Assembly: GCA_035690425.1 (NCBI GenBank)
Contig: DASSKO010000109.1
Location: forward strand, 1-64,000
Origin: DASSKO01 sp035690425
GTDB taxonomy: Bacteria; Actinomycetota; Actinomycetes; Propionibacteriales; Nocardioidaceae
Length of the DNA stretch: 64,000 nucleotides
Reading direction: 5' to 3'
Below are positions 25,179 through 35,988 of the stretch, one piece after another (the stretch's first letter is position 1; each line of letters starts with the position of its first letter). A program made the translations under genes and the position numbers. The notes below the pieces were generated by a model, which was given only the letters and a program-made list of their open reading frames with translations, was not told the origin of the DNA and did no database searches.

Positions 25179-26228
25179 TCAGGGCTGCTCGCCGATGCCC
25201 GTGCCGAACTCGTGGCTGCGCAGCGGACCGCTCGTCTGCGGGTCGAGCGGTGGCGTGGCCGCTCCGGTGTTCTCCTCCAGCCCGGCCAGCAGCGCCCGCA
25301 GCGCGTCGATCGAGTCGTGCTCGGGCTGCCAGCCCAGCTCGTCGCGAGCCCGCGCAGTGTCCATCAGCGGCACCCTGGCGAGCAGGTCGAAGAGCCCGGG
25401 CGCGGGCGGCATCAGGTGCGCCGACCACGCCGCGGCCAGCGCCGCGCGGACCGGTCGCTGCGGCACGCGCACCACGGGTACGCCGATCAGGTGACCGATC
25501 GTCGGCATGTCGATCACCGGGTCGGCCGCGATGTTGAACGCGCCCCGCGCGTCACCGGTCACCGCCCGCTGGTAGGCCTGCACCACATCGTCGGTGTGCA
25601 CGGTCTGGAACACCAGCCCACCGGGGTCGGGAAGCACGGGGACACGCACCTTGCGCAGCAGCTTCGCGGGCACCAGCGGGCCGCCGAAGAGCCGGCGCTG
25701 GCCGACAGCGGCCTCGCGCCGGAAGATGAAACCGGGCCGCAGCCGCACGATCCGCCGGTCCGGATGCGTCGACTCGAAGGTGTCCAGCATCCGCTCGACG
25801 TACGCCTTCTCCCGGCTGTAGGCGGCAGTGGCGAATCCGTGTGTCGGCCAGTCCTCGTCGACCCGCCGCAACGACGTGCGCGGTGAGTAGGCCCCCACCG
25901 ACGACGCATAGACGAGCGACTGCACGCCGGTCTCGGACACCGCCCGCAACACCCGTGCGGTGCCCTCCACGTTGGCCGCCCAGGTGGTGCCCGGACGGTG
26001 GGTGGGCTGGAAGAGCCAGCCGAGGTGCACCACCGCGTCGGCGCCGGCGAGCAGCGGAGCCGGGTCGTCGGTGCGCAGGTCGAGCGGCCGCCACTGCGCG
26101 GCGGCCGGGAAGTCGTCCGGGCGGCGACGCGAGGCGCCGACGACCTCGTCGACGGCCGGGTCGGCGACCAGCCGGTCGACGAGTAGCCCACCGACGTTGC
26201 CGGTTGCTCCAATGACGACGACGCGCAT
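25179..26228 (-). CDS. NAD-dependent epimerase/dehydratase (extended SDR) family protein
   Basis: A protein of 349 residues. It has the Rossmann start MRVVVIGATGNVGGLLVDRL, VVHLGW, the SDR site VYASSVGAYSP with Tyr-x-x-x-Lys (AYSREKAYVE) and a substrate domain. The reaction is an NAD(P)-linked change of a sugar or similar substrate; the target is unknown. The ATG chosen is the one at the Rossmann start; the open frame upstream looks non-coding. Confidence 0.85.
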   Translation of the reverse strand: MRVVVIGATGNVGGLLVDRLVADPAVDEVVGASRRRPDDFPAAAQWRPLDLRTDDPAPLLAGADAVVHLGWLFQPTHRPGTTWAANVEGTARVLRAVSETGVQSLVYASSVGAYSPRTSLRRVDEDWPTHGFATAAYSREKAYVERMLDTFESTHPDRRIVRLRPGFIFRREAAVGQRRLFGGPLVPAKLLRKVRVPVLPDPGGLVFQTVHTDDVVQAYQRAVTGDARGAFNIAADPVIDMPTIGHLIGVPVVRVPQRPVRAALAAAWSAHLMPPAPGLFDLLARVPLMDTARARDELGWQPEHDSIDALRALLAGLEENTGAATPPLDPQTSGPLRSHEFGTGIGEQP

Positions 26229-26285
26229 ACCGACGCGGTGCCCCGAGGCTTGCTCGGCAAACGTGTAGGCGCCGACCCGGCGGGT

Positions 26286-26582
26286 ATGAGCCCCGGCATG
26301 AGCAGCAAGGACACCGGCAGCAGGGACACGGGCGCCAGGGACGAGCCGGCCGGTTGGGGACTGTCCAGCGAGCAGTATGACGAGGACAAGGTGCTCGAGG
26401 TCGACACCCGCAGCGTCGACTACGAGAGGCTGCGCGAGGAGGCCAAGGACCCGCACGCCACCTGGTCGGACGCGGACCGCCGCGAAGACACCGAGGAGGA
26501 CACCGGCCAGGAGCAGGCCGACCCCCGGGGCGAGCCTGCAACCGAGGAGCCGGCCGACCGGGGTGACGGCAGCGCCGGCTGA
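26286..26582 (+). CDS. Small acidic hypothetical protein
   Basis: A protein of 98 residues, almost all charged or small (SVDYERLREEAKDPHATWSDADRREDTEEDTG), likely unstructured. Start choice between two nearby ATGs is uncertain, and no strong ribosome site is present. It lies 22 bp before nadE. I do not recognise a family. Confidence 0.5.
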   Translation: MSPGMSSKDTGSRDTGARDEPAGWGLSSEQYDEDKVLEVDTRSVDYERLREEAKDPHATWSDADRREDTEEDTGQEQADPRGEPATEEPADRGDGSAG

Positions 26583-26604
26583 GCCCGCCGATTACGCTCA
26601 CGAC

Positions 26605-28377
26605 GTGGCCCAGCTCCGACTTGCGCTCGCCCAGGCCGACTTCACCGTCGGCGCCATCGCCGACAACACCGACAAGGCTCTCGCGCTCTGCCATGCGGCG
26701 GCCGAGCAGGGCGCCCACCTGGTGGCGCTGCCGGAGATGGCGCTGACCGGCTACCCGATCGAGGACCTGGCCCTGCGGGCGTCGTTCCTGCAGGCGTCGA
26801 AGGCGGCACTGGCCGACCTCGCCGAGCGTCTGGACCGGGAGGGTCCCGCCGACCTCGCCGTGATCGTGGGGTACCTGGGCCACCACGCCGACCAGACCGA
26901 CCGGCTCGGGCGACCCAAGGGCGCACCCCAGAACGCGGCGGCCGTACTGCACGGCGGGCGGGTGCGCAGCACCTACGCCAAGCACCACCTGCCCAACTAC
27001 GGGGTGTTCGACGAGGCCCGCTACTTCGTGCCCGGTGACGCCATGCAGGTCGTTCGGGTCCGCGGCATCGACGTCGCCTTCTGCATCTGCGAGGACCTGT
27101 GGCGCGACGGCCCCACCCTGACGGCCCGGGAGGCCGACGCGGGGCTGCTCGTGGTGATCAACGGCTCCCCTTACGAACGCGACAAGGACGACACCCGGCT
27201 GCAGATGTGTGCCGCCCGGGCCGTCGAGGCCGGGTGTTCACTGGCCTACGTCAACCTGGTCGGCGGACAGGACGAGCTCGTGTTCGACGGCGACTCCATC
27301 GTCGTCGACACCGCGGGGCAGGTGCTGGCACGGGGACCGCAGTTCGAGGAGTCGCTGCTGGTCGTCGACCTCGACCTGCCCGCCGCCGCACCGACCGACA
27401 CGGTGGCGCCCGACGCCGCAGCCTCGTCGTCGTACCCGGGCCTGCGGATCGAGGGCACCGTGATCAGCGCCGACCCCGTCGCCGGGTACGAGCCCAGGCC
27501 GGCACCGCGGAGTCCACGGCTCTCCGACCAGGCCGAGGTGTGGACCGCGCTGGTCACCGGGCTGCGTGACTACGTGCGCAAGAACGGCTTCGGCAGCGTC
27601 GTCTTCGGTGTATCCGGCGGCATCGACTCGGCCGTCGTGACCGCGATCGCCGCCGACGCGATCGGCGCGGAGAACGTCTACGGCGTGTCGATGCCCAGCG
27701 ACTACTCCTCCGAGCACTCCCGCGACGACGCGGCGGACCTGGCGAAGCGGACGGGGATCAACTACCAGGTCGTGCCGATCCACACCATGGTCTCGGCCTT
27801 CCTCGAAGCCTGCGCGTTCACCGGGCTCGCCGAGGAGAACGTGCAGGCCCGCTGCCGCGGCGTCATCGTGATGGGGCTGTCCAACCAGCACGGCCACCTG
27901 GTGCTGGCCACCGGCAACAAGAGCGAGCTCTCGGTCGGCTACTCCACGATCTACGGCGACTCGGTCGGGGGCTACGCGCCGATCAAGGACGTGCCCAAGA
28001 CACTGGTGTGGGACCTGGCGCGTTGGCGCAACGGGTACGCCGAGCAGCGCGGCGAGACACCACCGATCCCGGCGAGCTCGATCAGCAAGGCACCCTCGGC
28101 GGAGCTGCGTCCCGGCCAGCTCGACGCCGACTCGCTGCCCGACTACGCCCTGCTCGACGACATCCTCGACGACTACATCGAGCACGACCGCAGCTCCGCC
28201 GAGCTGGTCGCGGACGGCTTCGAGCAGGCTGTGGTGGAGCAGGTGCTGCGGCGGGTCGACCAGTCCGAGTACAAGCGTCGGCAGTATCCGCCAGGCCCGA
28301 AGATCTCCGTGCGCAACTTCGGCCGCGACCGTCGGCTGCCGATCACCAACCGCTGGCGCGAGGTCGCCACCGACTGA
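26605..28377 (+). CDS. nadE: Glutamine-dependent NAD+ synthase
   Basis: A protein of 590 residues with two domains. The N-terminal nitrilase-like glutaminase has its catalytic triad: Glu in [10 protein letters not shown], Lys in [13 protein letters not shown] and Cys in FCICEDLW. The C-terminal ligase has the ATP loop [12 protein letters not shown]. It forms NAD+ from deamido-NAD using glutamine as nitrogen source. The GTG start gives [16 protein letters not shown]. panB follows 19 bp later. Confidence 0.94.
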   Translation: MAQLRLALAQADFTVGAIADNTDKALALCHAAAEQGAHLVALPEMALTGYPIEDLALRASFLQASKAALADLAERLDREGPADLAVIVGYLGHHADQTDRLGRPKGAPQNAAAVLHGGRVRSTYAKHHLPNYGVFDEARYFVPGDAMQVVRVRGIDVAFCICEDLWRDGPTLTAREADAGLLVVINGSPYERDKDDTRLQMCAARAVEAGCSLAYVNLVGGQDELVFDGDSIVVDTAGQVLARGPQFEESLLVVDLDLPAAAPTDTVAPDAAASSSYPGLRIEGTVISADPVAGYEPRPAPRSPRLSDQAEVWTALVTGLRDYVRKNGFGSVVFGVSGGIDSAVVTAIAADAIGAENVYGVSMPSDYSSEHSRDDAADLAKRTGINYQVVPIHTMVSAFLEACAFTGLAEENVQARCRGVIVMGLSNQHGHLVLATGNKSELSVGYSTIYGDSVGGYAPIKDVPKTLVWDLARWRNGYAEQRGETPPIPASSISKAPSAELRPGQLDADSLPDYALLDDILDDYIEHDRSSAELVADGFEQAVVEQVLRRVDQSEYKRRQYPPGPKISVRNFGRDRRLPITNRWREVATD

Positions 28378-28396
28378 GCGAGACGAGGAGCCCACC

Positions 28397-29254
<858 letters not shown>

Positions 29255-29296
29255 GCGCCGGACGGCCGTTCCGAGGCCGCCCAGGGCCGCGGCGCC

Positions 29297-29485
29297 TCAG
29301 CCCCTGGGGTCGTCGTCGTTCCAGTCGGGATCGTTGTCCCACTGCTCGTTGCGTTCCTGCACCTTCTCCAGCGCACTGGACGCCTCCGCCTCGGAGTCGT
29401 ACGGGCCGAGACGGTCGGCGGCCTTGCAGCCCTGCTCGGGCTCGACGGTGTGGTGGACCAGGCAGAAGTACCACTGACCGCTCAC
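29297..29485 (-). CDS. Small conserved actinobacterial protein
   Basis: A protein of 62 residues from GTG, starting [20 protein letters not shown] and ending [12 protein letters not shown]. The pattern [19 protein letters not shown] resembles the helix of SPOR-like small proteins. I have seen this type beside map in actinobacteria. Function unknown. It is divergent from map. Confidence 0.65.
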   Translation of the reverse strand: MSGQWYFCLVHHTVEPEQGCKAADRLGPYDSEAEASSALEKVQERNEQWDNDPDWNDDDPRG

Positions 29486-29568
29486 GAATCTGCCCTCCTG
29501 GTGACGATCGCTCCGATCCCGGACCTGCACGCATCGTGCCCCATGGGCGGGGTCATACACTCGTTGTC

Positions 29569-30417
29569 GTGACTGTGATCGCTCCTGCCCAGGTGTCGCC
29601 CCGGCGCGCCGTACCCGCCTCGCTCCCTGTTCCCGAGTACGTCGGGAAGCCGGCCCCAACGCCGTACGACGGCCCCGAGGTCAAGGACGCCGAGACCATC
29701 GAGAAGATGCGGGTCGCCGGCCGGATCGCCGCGCAGGCGTTGCAGGAGGTCGGCAAGAACGTCGCCCCCGGGGTGACCACCGACGAGCTCGACCGCATCG
29801 GCCACGAGTTCCTGCTCGACCACCACGCCTACCCGTCCACGCTGGGCTACCGGTCGTTTCCGAAGTCGCTGTGCAGCAGCGTCAACGAGGTGATCTGCCA
29901 CGGCATCCCCGACGCCCGCGAGCTCGAGGACGGGGACATCTGCAACATCGACATCACCGCCTTCATCGGCGGCGTACACGGTGACACCAACGCGACGTTC
30001 CTCGCCGGCGACGTCGACGAGCAGAGCAGGCTCCTGGTCGAGCGCACCCACGAGGCGACGATGCGAGGCATCCGGGCGGCGAAGCCGGGGCGGGCGATCA
30101 ACGTCATCGGGCGGGTCATCGAGTCCTACGCCAAGCGGTTCGGCTACGGCGTGGTGCGTGACTTCACCGGGCACGGCATCGGCACGGCCTTCCACTCCGG
30201 GCTGGTCGTGCCTCACTACGACGACGAGCGTTTCGACGACATCATCGAGGTCGGGATGACGTTCACGGTGGAGCCGATGCTGACCCTCGGCACCTACGCC
30301 TGGGACATGTGGGAGGACGGCTGGACCGTCACCACGAAGGACCGGTCGCGCACGGCGCAGTTCGAGCACACCCTGCTCGTAACACCCTCGGGGCCGGAGA
30401 TCCTCACCCTTCCGTGA
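29569..30417 (+). CDS. map: Methionine aminopeptidase, type I
   Basis: A protein of 282 residues. It has the pita-bread fold with five metal ligands: Asp in [12 protein letters not shown] and HGDTNATF, His in [11 protein letters not shown], Glu in VEPMLTLG and Glu near FEHTLLVT. It removes the N-terminal methionine from new proteins. The N-terminal extension of about 40 residues before the catalytic part, with PEYVGKP, is typical of actinobacterial MapB. The 3' end overlaps the convergent TPR gene by 14 bases. Confidence 0.94.
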   Translation: MTVIAPAQVSPRRAVPASLPVPEYVGKPAPTPYDGPEVKDAETIEKMRVAGRIAAQALQEVGKNVAPGVTTDELDRIGHEFLLDHHAYPSTLGYRSFPKSLCSSVNEVICHGIPDARELEDGDICNIDITAFIGGVHGDTNATFLAGDVDEQSRLLVERTHEATMRGIRAAKPGRAINVIGRVIESYAKRFGYGVVRDFTGHGIGTAFHSGLVVPHYDDERFDDIIEVGMTFTVEPMLTLGTYAWDMWEDGWTVTTKDRSRTAQFEHTLLVTPSGPEILTLP

Positions 30418-30835
30418 GGTCGTCGTAGGACCGCTCGCCGCGCTCGGCCATCCGGCGCTCGACCCGCAGGACCGCGGCCTCGTGCTCGGGGTCGGCGCTC
30501 ATCACCGCGCACATCCGTAGGTGCGGCAGCGCCTCCGCCAGCCGGCTCTGCCGTTCCAGTGTGCGGCCGAGCGCGAACCGTGCCCACAGGTCGGTCGGCT
30601 GCTCCTCGACGATCACCCGCAGGTCGGCCTCCGCCTTGCGGAGCTGGGCGCTCTGGAAGTAGGCCCATCCGCGCAGCGTGCGCAGGCTGAGACTGTCGGG
30701 CTCGGCGTCCACGGCCGGGTCCAGGATGTTGATCGCGTCGAGGGGCTGCCGTCCCTCCAGCAGCCGCCACGCCTCGTGGTAGCGCTCGACGGCGTCCATC
30801 CCAGGGTTGGGGGCGTGCAGTCGGATGCTGGTCAC
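30404..30835 (-). CDS. Tetratricopeptide repeat protein
   Basis: A protein of 143 residues made of helix pairs. The TPR pattern is seen in [23 protein letters not shown] and in [21 protein letters not shown]. It has no signal or membrane segment, so it should be a cytoplasmic scaffold or adaptor. The start is GTG. The overlap with map is tail to tail. Partner unknown. Confidence 0.8.
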   Translation of the reverse strand: MTSIRLHAPNPGMDAVERYHEAWRLLEGRQPLDAINILDPAVDAEPDSLSLRTLRGWAYFQSAQLRKAEADLRVIVEEQPTDLWARFALGRTLERQSRLAEALPHLRMCAVMSADPEHEAAVLRVERRMAERGERSYDDLTEG

Positions 30836-30889
30836 GGGTGCTCCTCTCCGCTGGGCGTGGACGTGATGCCAACGCCGTCCGCAGCGTGG

Positions 30890-31258
30890 CTATTCCGTCG
30901 TCAGTCGCAGTGCCGATCGTACGATCCGGAGCGCCTCCTCGGCGTCGATGCCGAGCGCTCGCGCCGACGCGGCGTAGCTCTCGGCCGCGTCCTGGACGGT
31001 GGCTCGCGCGCTGTCGCCGGCCGCGGTCACCACGGTCCCGCCGCGGCCGCGGGTCTCGACCAGGCCGGCCTCCTCCAGCTCACGGTAGGCCCGGGCGACG
31101 GTGTTGGTCGCCAGGCCGAGGTCCAGCGCCAACCGGCGCACCGGTGGCAGCCGGGTGCCCACCACGAGCGTGCCACCGGCGATCTGCGCGGCCAGCTGAG
31201 AGCGCACCTGCTCGTACGGCGGCACCGGCGAGCCGGCGTCGATGTCGATGTCGATCAT
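30890..31258 (-). CDS. GntR-family transcriptional regulator (YtrA-like)
   Basis: A protein of 122 residues. A winged helix-turn-helix (VPPYEQVRSQLAAQIAGG to LALDLGLATNTVARAYRELE) is followed by only a short helical tail, so it belongs to the small YtrA subfamily. Such regulators usually control a neighbouring ABC transporter or themselves; none is next to it here. The ATG giving MIDIDIDAGS is chosen over an earlier one because the domain begins there. Confidence 0.85.
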   Translation of the reverse strand: MIDIDIDAGSPVPPYEQVRSQLAAQIAGGTLVVGTRLPPVRRLALDLGLATNTVARAYRELEEAGLVETRGRGGTVVTAAGDSARATVQDAAESYAASARALGIDAEEALRIVRSALRLTTE

Positions 31259-31403
31259 GCCGTCCAGCCTCGCAGACGAGGGTCCGACCGTCCGGTTATC
31301 CGGCTCAAGGCACTCGGCGAGTCGCCTTGACACTCGAGCCTGTTCGCCTCAGGTCGGGGCCTGTTTGTCTCAGGTCGGCCGGAGCGCGTCCGATCGGTGC
31401 GAC

Positions 31404-33014
31404 GTGCTCCGACTACTGCGCGCCGTCGTACCGCTCACCTGCCTGCTGCTTGTGGGCGGACTGGGTGTGGGTGCCACCTCTGCACCCGCTGCGGCCAACT
31501 CGACCCGACTGTGCATCGGGTACGACGCCTGCCGCCAGGCCGGCATGCCGCACCACGGCTACCAGCAGGCCGGCGCGCGGATGTACTGGCTGATGTACGC
31601 CGGGCACAACTGCACCAACTACGCGGCGTACCGGATGACGCAGAGCGGCCTGCCCAACATCCGCCCTTGGTCCGGCGGCGGCAACGCGATGTACTGGGGC
31701 GTCTTCAACGCAGCCCTCACCGACTCGACTCCGGCGGTGGGCGCGGTCGCCTGGTGGAAGGCCAACGTGCCCGGCGCCGGCTCGGCGGGCCACGTGGCCT
31801 ACGTCGAGCGGGTGGTCTCCCCTGACGAGATCATCGTCTCCCAGGACAGCTGGGGCGGCGACTTCTCCTGGGCGCGGATCACCCGCTCCGGCACCGGCTG
31901 GCCGTCCGGATTCGTGCACTTCAACGACGTGCCGTTGCGCAACACCGCGCGGCCAGCCGTCTCGGGCACCCCGAAGGTGGGCGAGGTGCTGACCGCGTCA
32001 ACGGGGTCGTGGACCCCCTCCGACGCGCGGTACGCGTACCGCTGGCGCGCCGACGGAGTCGCCATCACCGGCGCGCGCGGTCGCCAGCTGACGTTGGGAC
32101 CCGCCCAGCTGGACAAGCGGATCTCGGTGCGGGTCATCGCGTCGAAGCTCGGCTATCCCACCACCAGGGCCACCTCGTCGGCCACGTCCGCGGTTCAGGC
32201 GGCCGCACTCACCAACACCGTGGCCCCGACGATGACCGGCGACCCGCGGGTCGGTTCCACGCTCACCGCATCGCCCGGCGAGTGGACGCCCGCGCCGACG
32301 ACGCTGACCTACCAGTGGACGACGGACGGCAACCCGATCGCCGGGGCCACGGCCCCGACGTTCACCCCGCGCGCCGCGCTGACGGGCCGGACGCTCGCGG
32401 TCACGGTAACCGCGTCGCAGGACGGCTACGCCTCCGTGTCGGCGGCGGCCGCCGCCGCGCGGGTCGCACCGGGCATGCTCACCGTCACCGCCCGCCCGGT
32501 CGTCTCGGGCACCGCGCGCCCCGGAGAGACGCTGACGTTCGAGCCCCCGCGCTTCACCCCGCGTCGGCGGGCCGCGGTGGCCGTGCAGTGGCTGCGCGCA
32601 GGCGTCCCGATCGAGGGCGCCGTCGGGCCCACCTACCAGCTCACCACCGGCGACCTCGGCCGGCGCGTCACCGCGCGGGCGACGCTGACCAGGCCGGGAT
32701 ACGAGCAGCGCACCGCCCGTGCACCCGCGACGTCGCGGGTGAAGTCGGTGCCGCACCTGCGGGTGCGCACCGAGCCCGGCCGGCGGCGCCTGACGATCTC
32801 GGTCCGGGTCACCGCCGAGGGCGTGCGGCGGGTCGCCGGCAGCGTGCGCATCGGCTCGCGCGGCACCGTACTCGAGAATCTGACCTTGGACGGCGGATCG
32901 GCGACGACGACGCTGCGGGGGCTGCCGCACGGCCGGCGGTCCTTCCGGATCCGCTACCTCGGAAGCCGGGAGGTCTCCGCCGCGGGCGTGCTGCGCACCT
33001 CGCGGATCCGCTGA
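31404..33014 (+). CDS. Secreted CHAP-domain amidase/peptidase with Ig-like repeats
   Basis: A protein of 536 residues. The GTG start gives a signal peptide ending near APAAA. The CHAP domain follows, with catalytic Cys in HNCTNYAAYRM and His in GHVAYVERV. After that come three repeats of a beta-sandwich type marked by P-x-V-S-G-x-x-x-V-G-x-x-L-T (RPAVSGTPKVGEVLTAS, APTMTGDPRVGSTLTAS, RPVVSGTARPGETLTF) and a final beta-rich domain. It should cleave peptidoglycan cross-bridges or stems outside the cell. A long GC-rich leader precedes it. Confidence 0.86.
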   Translation: MLRLLRAVVPLTCLLLVGGLGVGATSAPAAANSTRLCIGYDACRQAGMPHHGYQQAGARMYWLMYAGHNCTNYAAYRMTQSGLPNIRPWSGGGNAMYWGVFNAALTDSTPAVGAVAWWKANVPGAGSAGHVAYVERVVSPDEIIVSQDSWGGDFSWARITRSGTGWPSGFVHFNDVPLRNTARPAVSGTPKVGEVLTASTGSWTPSDARYAYRWRADGVAITGARGRQLTLGPAQLDKRISVRVIASKLGYPTTRATSSATSAVQAAALTNTVAPTMTGDPRVGSTLTASPGEWTPAPTTLTYQWTTDGNPIAGATAPTFTPRAALTGRTLAVTVTASQDGYASVSAAAAAARVAPGMLTVTARPVVSGTARPGETLTFEPPRFTPRRRAAVAVQWLRAGVPIEGAVGPTYQLTTGDLGRRVTARATLTRPGYEQRTARAPATSRVKSVPHLRVRTEPGRRRLTISVRVTAEGVRRVAGSVRIGSRGTVLENLTLDGGSATTTLRGLPHGRRSFRIRYLGSREVSAAGVLRTSRIR

Positions 33015-33044
33015 CGCCGACGACGGAGCCGTGAGAAGGCGGAC

Positions 33045-33480
33045 GGACGAGCTGGCCTGTAGGCCGGATCCTGTGCACGCCGGCCCTGTTCGGGACCGGC
33101 GCCGGCGACCATCCATCTCCGAGCACCGTTGCCGATGCCCTCCAGCGACCTACCCGCGGACTCGGGCGGGCAGCCCTCGATCGTCCGCGCAGGCCGGCTG
33201 CTCACGCAGCGAGCCCTCTTGGTCTTGCTCCAGGTGGGGTTTACCGAGCCGCCGCAGTCGCCTACGGCGCTGGTGGTCTCTTACACCACCGTTTCACCCT
33301 TACCCGCACTCCGCTTCGCGCGGAGCCGCTGGCGGTCTGCTTTCTGTGGCACTGTCCCGCGAGTCACCTCGGGTGGCCGTTAGCCACCACCTCGCCCTGC
33401 GGAGTCCGGACCTTCCTCGGTGCGCCTGCCCAGCAAGCTGGGGTATGGCACAACGCGGCCGCCCGGCCAGCTCATCCGTC
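33045..33480 (-). ncRNA. rnpB: RNase P RNA, bacterial type A
   Basis: On the minus strand the sequence starts near GATGAGCTGGCCGGGC and ends near CCTACAGGCCAGCTCGTC, so the two ends pair. Inside are AGGAAGGTCCGGACTCC and the block GTAAGGGTGAAACGGTGGTG, both hallmarks of the P RNA core. The length, about 435 nt, fits actinobacterial type A. End points are approximate. The RNA is the catalytic part of the enzyme that removes 5' leaders from tRNA precursors. Confidence 0.9.
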
Positions 33481-33544
33481 GTACCCGAGTGTAGTGCCGA
33501 CCGCCCGGCCGACCACCCACCCCCTTCTCCGCGCCACCCCTTCT

Positions 33545-33611
33545 CCGCGAGATCGCACTTCTGCCACGAGCCTCGCCCGCAACGGCGGAGCAAAGATGCG
33601 ATCTCGCGCGG
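33545..33611. repeat. Hairpin with a motif repeated elsewhere
   Basis: CCGCGAGATCGCA pairs with TGCGATCTCGCGCGG after a 39-base spacer that has its own small stems. It lies between the end of the RNB nuclease gene and the 5' end of rnpB. The left 20 bases recur with one change before fasR. It may act as terminator, or be a dispersed extragenic palindrome. Confidence 0.5.
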
Positions 33612-33667
33612 AATGTGGGCGGCAGCGGCGTTCGAGCACAAACATCGCCGCGAGGTTGGGCGTCTGG

Positions 33668-35107
33668 TCACGGCCGGTGCTCGAACCGGATCAGCCGACG
33701 GTCGACGTCGGCCTCCACCAGCGTGACCCGCACCCGCTGCCCCAGCGGAAGCTGCCCCGCGGTGCTGGTCACGCTCGCCTCGATGGCCGGCGCCCGCAGC
33801 ACGACCACGCCCTTGTCGGGCGCGTCGTGGTCGACGTCCACGATCGCGCCCTCGAACGTCTCTCCCACCCGGGAGGCCAGGACGTGGGCCTCGGCCAGGT
33901 TGACCACGGCCGACTCGTACTGGTTGGCACGGCGGCCCGACGCGCGCATCGTCTCGGGCAGTTGCGGCAGCGCTGCACGCACCCAGTCCGGCACCGGTTC
34001 GTCCGCACACAGTGCGACACAGACCTCGCCGGTGTACCGGTCACACAGCCGGCGCAAGGGTGCGGTCACGTGGGCATACTCCGACGCCAGTGCCGAGTGC
34101 TCGGGCTGCTCGGGCACCACGCCTTCGAACGCGACGTAGCCAGCACCGCGAAGCAGGGACGTGCAGCCGACCAGCATCGCCGCATGGCTTGGTCGCTTGG
34201 GGTCGAGCGTGCGCACGAAGTCGGGGTAGAGCATCTCCGCCGGCCAGTCGATGTCGAGCGCGGCCGCTGTGCGGTGCAGCCGCAGGACCGCACGCGACTC
34301 GGGCTCCGGCAGCGTGCGCAGCAGCCCGACCTCGGCGTAGAGCATCAGGTGCGCAGCCGCCATCCCGGTCAGCAGTGAGATCTGCTCGTTCCACCGCTCC
34401 ACCGGCAACGGCGCACGAAACCGCAAGTCCCAGCGGTCGCCGTCGGCGACGACCTCCTGCTCCGGCAGCGGCAGACTGACACCGCCGCGCACCTGCTCAC
34501 GGTGCTTACGCCGCTCCCCCACCTCCTGCAGCAGGTCGAACATCGGGTCGGCGCTGCCCGCGAAGATCGCCTCCTGGACCTGCGCGTAGCTGTACCGGGC
34601 ACGGCTTCTCACCCGCGCACGGGTGACGTCGACCGTGATTCCCTCACCCGCCTCGTCCAGGTCCACCACCCACAGCAGCGCGGGTCGCACCTGGTCGGGC
34701 AGCAGTGACGCGGCACCCTCGGACAGCACCGGCGGGTGCAGCGGCACCCTGGAGTCTGCGCCGTAGAAGGTCTCGCCGCGCTTGTGGGCCTCGACGTCGA
34801 CGGGGTCGCCGGGCTCGACGAAGGCGCCGACGTCGGCGATCGCGTAGTAGACGCGGTGACCGACATCGGTGCGCTCGATGAACATCGCCTGATCCAGGTC
34901 CTGCGCGTCCGCGGGGTCGATGGTCACCAGCGGGATGTCGGTGCGGTCCCGGTCCGGCAGCCGTGGGTTGGCGGCCGCTCGCTCGGCCGCGGCCACCACG
35001 TCGGGCGGGAAGTCAGGCGAGACGTCGAGCTGCCGCTGAATCTCGCGGATCCCTCGCTCCAAAGTCGCTCCGTCGGCATGCTCTACTCGGAGTCGTCGTC
35101 GCGTCAC
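33668..35107 (-). CDS. RNB-domain ribonuclease (RNase II/R family)
   Basis: A protein of 479 residues. The catalytic RNB block is clear: TIDPADAQDLDQAMFIERT, with the metal-binding aspartates, and YAIADVGAFVEPGDPVD. The C terminus (FEGAIVDVDHDAPDKGVVVL) looks like a short S1-type domain. N-terminal cold-shock domains of long RNase R are absent. It should degrade RNA from the 3' end. The GTG gives MTRRRLRVEHADG; an upstream open extension is not supported. Confidence 0.88.
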   Translation of the reverse strand: MTRRRLRVEHADGATLERGIREIQRQLDVSPDFPPDVVAAAERAAANPRLPDRDRTDIPLVTIDPADAQDLDQAMFIERTDVGHRVYYAIADVGAFVEPGDPVDVEAHKRGETFYGADSRVPLHPPVLSEGAASLLPDQVRPALLWVVDLDEAGEGITVDVTRARVRSRARYSYAQVQEAIFAGSADPMFDLLQEVGERRKHREQVRGGVSLPLPEQEVVADGDRWDLRFRAPLPVERWNEQISLLTGMAAAHLMLYAEVGLLRTLPEPESRAVLRLHRTAAALDIDWPAEMLYPDFVRTLDPKRPSHAAMLVGCTSLLRGAGYVAFEGVVPEQPEHSALASEYAHVTAPLRRLCDRYTGEVCVALCADEPVPDWVRAALPQLPETMRASGRRANQYESAVVNLAEAHVLASRVGETFEGAIVDVDHDAPDKGVVVLRAPAIEASVTSTAGQLPLGQRVRVTLVEADVDRRLIRFEHRP

Positions 35108-35205
35108 CAGGAGTCCTTCCGCGCAGATTGTGCTGGCTGGAGCCAGCGCATGGGGCTGGCCCCAGCGTATTGGGGAGGCGCCAACGGCCGCATAGGGTGG
35201 CGGCC

Positions 35206-35961
35206 GTGCTCGTGCTGCTGCCACCCTCTGAAGCCAAGTCCGCACCACGTCGGGGCGCCTCGCTCGACCTCGGCCGGCTCACTGCTCCAGACCTGGCGGG
35301 GCCGCGTACGGCGATGTTGGACGCGCTGGTCGACCTGTGCACGGCAGACCCGGGGAAGGCGGCCGACGTGCTGGCGCTGGGTGCAACCCAGTCCGCGCAG
35401 ATCGAGCGCAACCAGGTGCTGCGCGAGGCGCCGACGGCGACAGCAGCCCGCGTCTACACCGGGGTCCTCTACGCCGCTCTGGATCCCGCCAGCATCGCCG
35501 GACCGGCGAAGCGCCGGCTCAACCGGTGGGTGCTGGTGCAGTCGGCGCTGTTCGGACTGGTGGGCATGGCCGACCGGATCCCGGCGTACCGGTTGTCCGG
35601 CGACACGGTGCTGCCGGGCATCGGCGGCGTGGCCGCGCACTGGCGGGGACCGATGTCCGGCACCATCCCGGCCCTGGCCGGGAAAGGGCTCGTCGTCGAC
35701 CTGCGCTCCACGGCGTACGCGAGCTTTTGGAAGGGCGACGGTCGGACCGTGTCGATACGGGTGCTGCACGAGGTAGCGGGCACCCGCAAGGTGGTCAGCC
35801 ACTTCAACAAGGCGACCAAGGGTCGCATCGTGCGGGCGCTGGTCGAGGACGGTGGTGCTCCGCGCACCCCGTCCGAGCTGACCGAGCACCTGGCGGGTCT
35901 GGGCTGGCACGCCGAGCTCGCCGGGCCGCGCCAGATCGACGTGGTCGTGACCGAACTCTGA
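35206..35961 (+). CDS. yaaA: YaaA/DUF328 family protein (peroxide stress)
   Basis: A protein of 251 residues beginning MLVLLPPSEAKSAPRRG, the diagnostic YaaA start. It contains RVYTGVLYAALD, LFGLVGMADRIPAYRLSGD and SHFNKATKGRIVRAL. In E. coli YaaA lowers free iron during hydrogen peroxide stress and binds DNA. It is divergent from the RNB nuclease gene. Confidence 0.9.
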   Translation: MLVLLPPSEAKSAPRRGASLDLGRLTAPDLAGPRTAMLDALVDLCTADPGKAADVLALGATQSAQIERNQVLREAPTATAARVYTGVLYAALDPASIAGPAKRRLNRWVLVQSALFGLVGMADRIPAYRLSGDTVLPGIGGVAAHWRGPMSGTIPALAGKGLVVDLRSTAYASFWKGDGRTVSIRVLHEVAGTRKVVSHFNKATKGRIVRALVEDGGAPRTPSELTEHLAGLGWHAELAGPRQIDVVVTEL

Positions 35962-35988
35962 GCCTACGGCCGCGGTCAGCGCTCGCGG